Below are positions 13,531 to 17,446 of a stretch of 17,446 nt of DNA, in pieces; position 1 is the first letter of the stretch; each line of letters opens with the position of its first letter. A program made the position numbers and the translations under genes. This DNA is from CAYJEQ01 sp964369235 (GTDB lineage Bacteria > Bacillota > Clostridia > Oscillospirales > Ruminococcaceae). The notes under the pieces are model-generated. The model ran no database searches. It worked only from the letters and a program-made list of their open reading frames with translations, and was not told where the DNA came from. Where the stretch lies: assembly GCA_964369235.1 (NCBI GenBank), contig CAYJEQ010000058.1, positions 1-17,446 of the forward strand. Direction: 5' to 3'.

Positions 13531-14433
13531 CTATGCTAAGTTTTTTGCTATTGCAAGTATTTTTTGTATTCGGTTATTTACAGCTGACCGAGAAAGTGGA
13601 ACAGTTGTTGCTTCACCAATCTCTCTAAGAGACATTTCAGGATTATTAATTCTAATTTCTGCAATTTCCTGTATATCTTCATCTAATGTAGATAGTCCTA
13701 TCAGTGCATCTATTTTGTTAATAGCTTCTAACTGTTCTGCCGAAGCGTTTATAATCTTACCTATATTTGCTGTTTCGCAGTTTGTCTGCCTATTTACCTT
13801 GTTTCTAATCTCTTTAATAATCTTAACATCTATAAGTTTAAAAACCGACTGATTAGCGCCTACTATTGCAAGAATGTCCTCAATAATACTGCTGTCTTTA
13901 ATATAAATTAAATGACTATGTCTTCTAGTTGTTTTTCCATGTTTAATAGACATATTATCTAGTATTTCAGACAGTTCATTAATTCTTATTTCATCTTTAA
14001 GAGAAAACTCTAGATGGTAACCTTTCTCAGGGTTACCCATTCTACAGCAAGACAGAAAAACCCCACCTAAAAAAGCTGAAGTTTTTTCGTAAACTAGATG
14101 ATGTAAACCAGAAAAATACTCTACTATTAAAGTTCTGTCACTAGGATCATCTACCTTAACCACATAGACATTATTTCCATTATTATGTTGGATTTCCTTA
14201 GTAGTTATTGTACCCTGTACCTGAATTAATTCATATATAAGATCGCTAAAAAGTCTAGCTAGAGATCTATTTTCACTATGGAATGAAATCTCATCCTTAT
14301 CAAATTTATAGGCATATTTTATAAAACCTAAGGCAAAGGCTTCTTTATTTTTTCCTCGGTAGTACCTTTGACAATATATTTCATTCTTTACCTCTAAGGT
14401 AAAGCTAATTTCTTCTTTTTCTTTAATGGACAT
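13531..14433 (-). CDS. whiA: WhiA, DNA-binding regulator with homing-endonuclease fold
   Basis: WhiA governs sporulation septation in Streptomyces and affects division and chromosome segregation in Bacillus. The 300-residue protein has an N-terminal LAGLIDADG-like part (about 1-200): 'FTLEVKNEI', 'ALGFIKYAYKF', 'FLGGVFLSCCRMGNPEKGYH' and 'DILAIVGANQSVFKLIDVKI'. This is followed by the family hallmark 'NRQTNCETANIGKIINASAE' and a C-terminal HTH, 'MSLREIGEAT.VPLSRSAVNNRIQKI'. Endonuclease catalytic residues are lost in the family. ATG 14433 is the first start after in-frame stops. The nearest Shine-Dalgarno, AAGGAG inside the last rapZ codons, is 14 nt away, so spacing is long. It lies 11 bp after rapZ and 16 bp before dnaE. 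Confidence 0.94.
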   Translation of the reverse strand: MSIKEKEEISFTLEVKNEIYCQRYYRGKNKEAFALGFIKYAYKFDKDEISFHSENRSLARLFSDLIYELIQVQGTITTKEIQHNNGNNVYVVKVDDPSDRTLIVEYFSGLHHLVYEKTSAFLGGVFLSCCRMGNPEKGYHLEFSLKDEIRINELSEILDNMSIKHGKTTRRHSHLIYIKDSSIIEDILAIVGANQSVFKLIDVKIIKEIRNKVNRQTNCETANIGKIINASAEQLEAINKIDALIGLSTLDEDIQEIAEIRINNPEMSLREIGEATTVPLSRSAVNNRIQKILAIAKNLA

Positions 14434-14444
14434 CTATTACTTTA

Positions 14445-15299
14445 TTACTCCTTATCTATATCTCGGTGAGTAGCGAAACTATTACAATTTCTTGTAGATA
14501 GGTAATCGTTAATAGCTCTAGTGACTGACACAGAACGGTGTTTCCCTCCTGTACAGCCAATGGATAATGTTAACTGGCTTTTACCCTCTCCTTCATATAA
14601 AGGTATTGTATAATCCAGATAATCAGTTATGCGTTTAACTAATTCCTTCGTATGATTGCTTTCCATTACAAAGTCATATACTTCACTGTCAAAGCCTGTT
14701 TTGTGCTTAAGCTGTGGTATATAGAAAGGATTAGGCAAACATCTCACATCAAATATTAAATCACTGTCTACAGGTATGCCATACTTAAATCCAAATGAAA
14801 CACAGTTTATACTCATAGGAGAAAGATCCCCACCAAATAAAGCTACCATCTTCTCTTTAAATTTAGAAGTTGACAGTACCGATGTATCTATATAAAAATC
14901 AGCATTGTCCTTTATTCCTTTTAAAAGATCACGCTCTTTTATTATAGCATCTTCTAGGGAGGTATTTGTGGTTATTAGAGGATGAAGTCTTCTTGTTTCC
15001 TTATATCTATGTATTATGGTAGTATCATCTGCATCTAGAAATAGTATCTTAGTTTTTAGCCCTAACAGGGAAAGCTGTTCCCAGAGTTCATCCTGTTGTC
15101 CTAAAATCCCATGTATACGGGAGTCTATTACTACGGCAAGTTTTTTTAAGTCTTCGTGATTTTTTTTGTATATATCAATAAGACTAGGTATCAGCGCTGT
15201 AGGTAGATTATCTATACAGAAATATCCCATATCCTCTAAGGCAGCTACAGCCTTAGATTTGCCACTTCCTGATACCCCAGATACAATAATTAACTCCAT
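14445..15299 (-). CDS. rapZ: RapZ/YvcJ nucleotide-binding protein (RNase adapter family)
   Basis: In E. coli RapZ guides RNase E to the sRNA GlmZ to control glucosamine 6-phosphate synthesis. In Firmicutes the homologue YvcJ binds and hydrolyses nucleotides and its RNA role is unclear. The 284 residues include the Walker A GVSGSGKS (8-15), 'ALEDMGYFCIDNLP' (20-33), the 'FLDADDTTIIHRYKETRRLHPL' region near 90-110, 'DTS' and 'CVSFGFKYGIP', and the C-terminal family motif 'GCTGGKHRSVSV'. The ATG has AAGGAAG 5 nt upstream. It lies between murB and whiA. In many Firmicutes yvcK follows rapZ directly; here whiA does, only 11 bp on. Confidence 0.95.
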   Translation of the reverse strand: MELIIVSGVSGSGKSKAVAALEDMGYFCIDNLPTALIPSLIDIYKKNHEDLKKLAVVIDSRIHGILGQQDELWEQLSLLGLKTKILFLDADDTTIIHRYKETRRLHPLITTNTSLEDAIIKERDLLKGIKDNADFYIDTSVLSTSKFKEKMVALFGGDLSPMSINCVSFGFKYGIPVDSDLIFDVRCLPNPFYIPQLKHKTGFDSEVYDFVMESNHTKELVKRITDYLDYTIPLYEGEGKSQLTLSIGCTGGKHRSVSVTRAINDYLSTRNCNSFATHRDIDKE

Positions 15300-15346
15300 T
15301 TTTACTTCCTTGCCTTTCTAACTAAGATGTTTTATTAAGATGCGGT

Positions 15347-16255
15347 CTATATGATTTCAACTTCACATTCTAATTTATAACCGGTCATTGTTTCTACTTT
15401 TTCTTTAATCATATCTATTAGGGTAAGCACATCTTTACAGCTAGCACCACCTGTGTTTATTACAAATCCAGAGTGTTTAGTGCTTACCTGTGCACCACCT
15501 ACAGTTAAGCCTTTTAAGCCACAATCCTGTATTAAGGCAGCTGCAAAAGCCCCTTCGGGACGCTTAAAGGTACTACCAGCACTTGGGTATTCTAAAGGCT
15601 GCTTATCTTTTCTCTTTTGTAGAGTTTCCTCCATAAGTCCTTTAATGGTATGTTTATCACCTTTTTGTAGTTTAAACACACCACCAAGTATGAAAGAGTT
15701 ACTACCCTTAAAAACAGAATGCCTATAGCTAAGCTTTAGATTTTCCATTGGTGCAGTGACAATTTCACCATCTGCAAGATATTTGGCAGATACTAGAATA
15801 TCTTTAACCTCACCACCATATGCACCAGCATTCATATAGATAGCACCACCTACTGTAGCAGGTATTCCCCATGCAAATTCCAGCCCTGTAAGAGATTCTT
15901 CTAGGGCATAATTACATAGAGCTGATATGGTTGTACCAGCTGCAGCATAAAAGCTTGTTTCGTCTATCTTTATGATGTTGGTAAAATACTTAGCTGTTTG
16001 GATTATACATCCAGCTACTCCCTCATCAGATATTAGTGTATTTGCACCTCTACCTAATATCTGGACAGGAATACTATTTTCATTACAGCACTTTATAATA
16101 CTACAGATAATTTCTCCACTATCTGGGAATACTATAATCTGGCCTGGGCCACCAATTTTAAAACTGGTGTATGGGGCTAGGGTTTCGTTAAGTTTATAAT
16201 TAATATTTAAAGCTTCACAAAGCTCTATAAGTGTTTCTATATTTAAGTCTGACAT
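15347..16255 (-). CDS. murB: UDP-N-acetylenolpyruvoylglucosamine reductase
   Basis: MurB, an FAD enzyme, uses NADPH to reduce UDP-GlcNAc-enolpyruvate to UDP-MurNAc in early peptidoglycan synthesis. At 302 residues it has the length of the shorter, Gram-positive form. Visible motifs: 'TSFKIGGPGQIIVFPD' (30-45), 'LGRGANTLISDEGVAG' (67-82) and 'GIPATVGGAIYMNAGAYGGE' for FAD binding. 'YRHSVFKG' follows, then 'YPSAGSTFKRPEG' with the proton-donating serine, and 'GGAQVSTKHSGFVIN' near the C-terminus. It follows hprK by 34 bp and precedes rapZ by 47 bp, with no terminator in either gap, so it is probably cotranscribed. The grouping hprK-murB-rapZ-whiA is familiar from Clostridia. Confidence 0.97.
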   Translation of the reverse strand: MSDLNIETLIELCEALNINYKLNETLAPYTSFKIGGPGQIIVFPDSGEIICSIIKCCNENSIPVQILGRGANTLISDEGVAGCIIQTAKYFTNIIKIDETSFYAAAGTTISALCNYALEESLTGLEFAWGIPATVGGAIYMNAGAYGGEVKDILVSAKYLADGEIVTAPMENLKLSYRHSVFKGSNSFILGGVFKLQKGDKHTIKGLMEETLQKRKDKQPLEYPSAGSTFKRPEGAFAAALIQDCGLKGLTVGGAQVSTKHSGFVINTGGASCKDVLTLIDMIKEKVETMTGYKLECEVEII

Positions 16256-16289
16256 CTAGACACGCTCCATCTGTATAGTGTGTATAATC

Positions 16290-17231
16290 CTAGCTCATGC
16301 CAAGATTCGTTAGCAGTTCTTCTGCAGCATTATATCCTAGTAACTTCTGTCTATAGTTCATAGCTGCAACTTCAATAATAACTGCAAGGTTTCTACCTGG
16401 TTTAATAGGGATAGTAAGTTGTGGAACATTGACGCCTAAAATCTCAGTATACTGGGTTTCAAGGCCAAGTCTATCGTATTCCTTCTCATTGTTCCACTGT
16501 TCAATTTTAACTACTAGGCTGATATCTTCACGGATTTTAACTGCACCAGTACCAAAAATTTGCCTTGCATTTATAATTCCTATGCCACGAATTTCAAGAA
16601 AATGCCTAATATTTTCTGGTGAAGTACCTACCAGTTTCTTGGCTGATATCCTTCTGATTTCTACAAGGTCATCAGCTACTAGACGATGGCCCCTTTTAAC
16701 AAGCTCGATAGCAGTTTCACTTTTACCAACACCGCTTTCTCCCATAATTAGTATTCCAGTACCATAAACCTCTAATAGTACACCATGTTGATCGCATCTA
16801 GGTGCAAGCTCACGATTAAGGTAAGCAAACATTGAAGAAACAAGCTGTGCAGTTTCATCACTAGATACACATATTGGCACATGGTATTTTTGAGCCATAT
16901 TTATAAGCTCAGTAGGAAACTCTAAATTTCTAGCTATAATAATAAGTGGAGGTAATACCTTTACTAAACCCTCCAGTCTGATTTTTAGTAAATCATCATC
17001 GAGAGTGTTTATATATGAAATCTCAGCTTTACCTAAAATACTTACTCTAGTACTGTCAAATACTTCGGTAAATCCTGCTAGCATTAAGCCAGGTCTAATT
17101 ATTTCAGGGGTATCTATATATAGATCCTCTAAATCCTTAGGTGTGTATATCACCTGTAATGCAAATTCTTCTACAACATTTTTAAGGGATACAGGATGCC
17201 TGTTTTTGTTTATTTGAGTTTTGTTCTCCAT
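16290..17231 (-). CDS. hprK: HPr kinase/phosphorylase
   Basis: HprK phosphorylates HPr on Ser46 when glycolytic intermediates are high and removes the phosphate when phosphate is high, setting carbon catabolite control in Firmicutes. The 313-residue protein has the family N-terminal domain (about 1-130) and a C-terminal kinase core. The core has 'LAPRCDQHGVLLEVYG' (142-157, conserved H149), the Walker A GESGVGKS (164-171), 'GHRLVADDLVEI' (181-192, D187/D188), and the HprK signature 'EIRGIGIINARQIFG' (213-227). The family usually has Thr-Ser or similar where this one has CDQ before the histidine. ATG 17231 has AAGGATGG 7 nt upstream. As first gene of the operon it has its own promoter. The HPr substrate is not encoded in the window. 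Confidence 0.97.
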   Translation of the reverse strand: MENKTQINKNRHPVSLKNVVEEFALQVIYTPKDLEDLYIDTPEIIRPGLMLAGFTEVFDSTRVSILGKAEISYINTLDDDLLKIRLEGLVKVLPPLIIIARNLEFPTELINMAQKYHVPICVSSDETAQLVSSMFAYLNRELAPRCDQHGVLLEVYGTGILIMGESGVGKSETAIELVKRGHRLVADDLVEIRRISAKKLVGTSPENIRHFLEIRGIGIINARQIFGTGAVKIREDISLVVKIEQWNNEKEYDRLGLETQYTEILGVNVPQLTIPIKPGRNLAVIIEVAAMNYRQKLLGYNAAEELLTNLGMS

Positions 17232-17296
17232 ATTCTTACCATCCTTCCAAACTTGTTTATATTAATATTTCAAAAAAAGTCTTAAAACATATCCCT

Positions 17297-17325
17297 ATTA
17301 TACAAGAATGTAGCTATTAATTCAA
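17297..17325 (-). promoter_or_regulatory. Sigma-A promoter of the hprK operon
   Basis: On the minus strand TTGAAT (17325-17320), a 17-bp spacer and a perfect TATAAT (17302-17297) predict a start near 17290 and a leader of about 59 nt. Beyond it, 17326-17446 holds only a 7-bp hairpin at 17340-17358 and no recognisable gene. Confidence 0.8.
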
Positions 17326-17446
17326 TGAGTAATTTGTATTTTACATGGAAAATGTAAATTGCTTATCTATAAAATTATTGCCCTAGAAAATAAAGCATAG
17401 GGTGACTGTATTATCCATACATATACCCTTTAAAATATTACAAAAG

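Noticed and set aside
17340..17358. 7-bp hairpin (TTTACAT/ATGTAAA) upstream of hprK as a terminator of a preceding gene
   Set aside because: The stem is short and AT-rich with no T-run, and no gene end is recognisable between it and the window edge.
1..17446. CRISPR array, prophage, insertion sequence, toxin-antitoxin or defence island
   Set aside because: No regularly spaced direct repeats, transposase, phage or defence domains were seen; nearly all coding sequence belongs to known core families.

Overview
The window is AT-rich DNA from a spore-forming, low-GC Gram-positive bacterium, most likely a Clostridia member resembling Lachnospiraceae. Evidence for this is a forespore sigma factor (SigG), a SpoIIM-like sporulation membrane protein, HPr kinase (hprK), WhiA, a tyrosine T-box leader on tyrS, strong Shine-Dalgarno sequences (AAGGATGG, AGGAGG) and canonical sigma-A promoters. 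The assignment rests on gene content and order, not on a database search. Nearly all of it is core chromosome. I see no insertion sequence, prophage, CRISPR array, tRNA or rRNA, and no defence or biosynthetic cluster.

Layout, left to right. (1) 1-134 minus: the first 44 codons of an XRE-family regulator, with a sigma-A promoter holding a perfect palindrome. (2) 296-2062 minus: a 588-residue membrane-anchored protein of unknown function, with a 12-bp inverted repeat across its -10. (3) 2313-3089 plus: sigG on its own, apparently not next to spoIIGA-sigE, with a SigG-type promoter, a leader hairpin and a poor start site. (4) 3172-3921: about 750 bp with no supportable gene but two perfect hairpins. 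(5) 3922-5295 minus: argH, whose promoter is covered by two ARG-box-like sites 21 bp apart. (6) 5502-6497 plus: a XerC/D-type recombinase, convergent with and overlapping (7) 6486-7103 minus, spoIIM-like, which has a SigE-like promoter. (8) 7338-8893 minus: tyrS with its T-box leader and promoter. (9) 8897-17325 minus: a probable hprK-murB-rapZ-whiA-dnaE-pfkA operon.

The large operon joins control of sugar use (HprK; 6-phosphofructokinase), cell-wall precursor synthesis (MurB), RapZ and WhiA as regulators, and replication (DnaE). No terminator is visible between these genes or between pfkA and the tyrS promoter, so long transcripts may run into the T-box. yvcK (glmR), often found between rapZ and whiA in Firmicutes, is absent here.

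No clearly new multi-gene system is present. The observations most worth following are the sigG leader and start site, candidate sporulation-sigma promoters at sigG and spoIIM, the tandem ARG boxes, several promoter palindromes, the unknown membrane protein, and the gene-free stretch after sigG.
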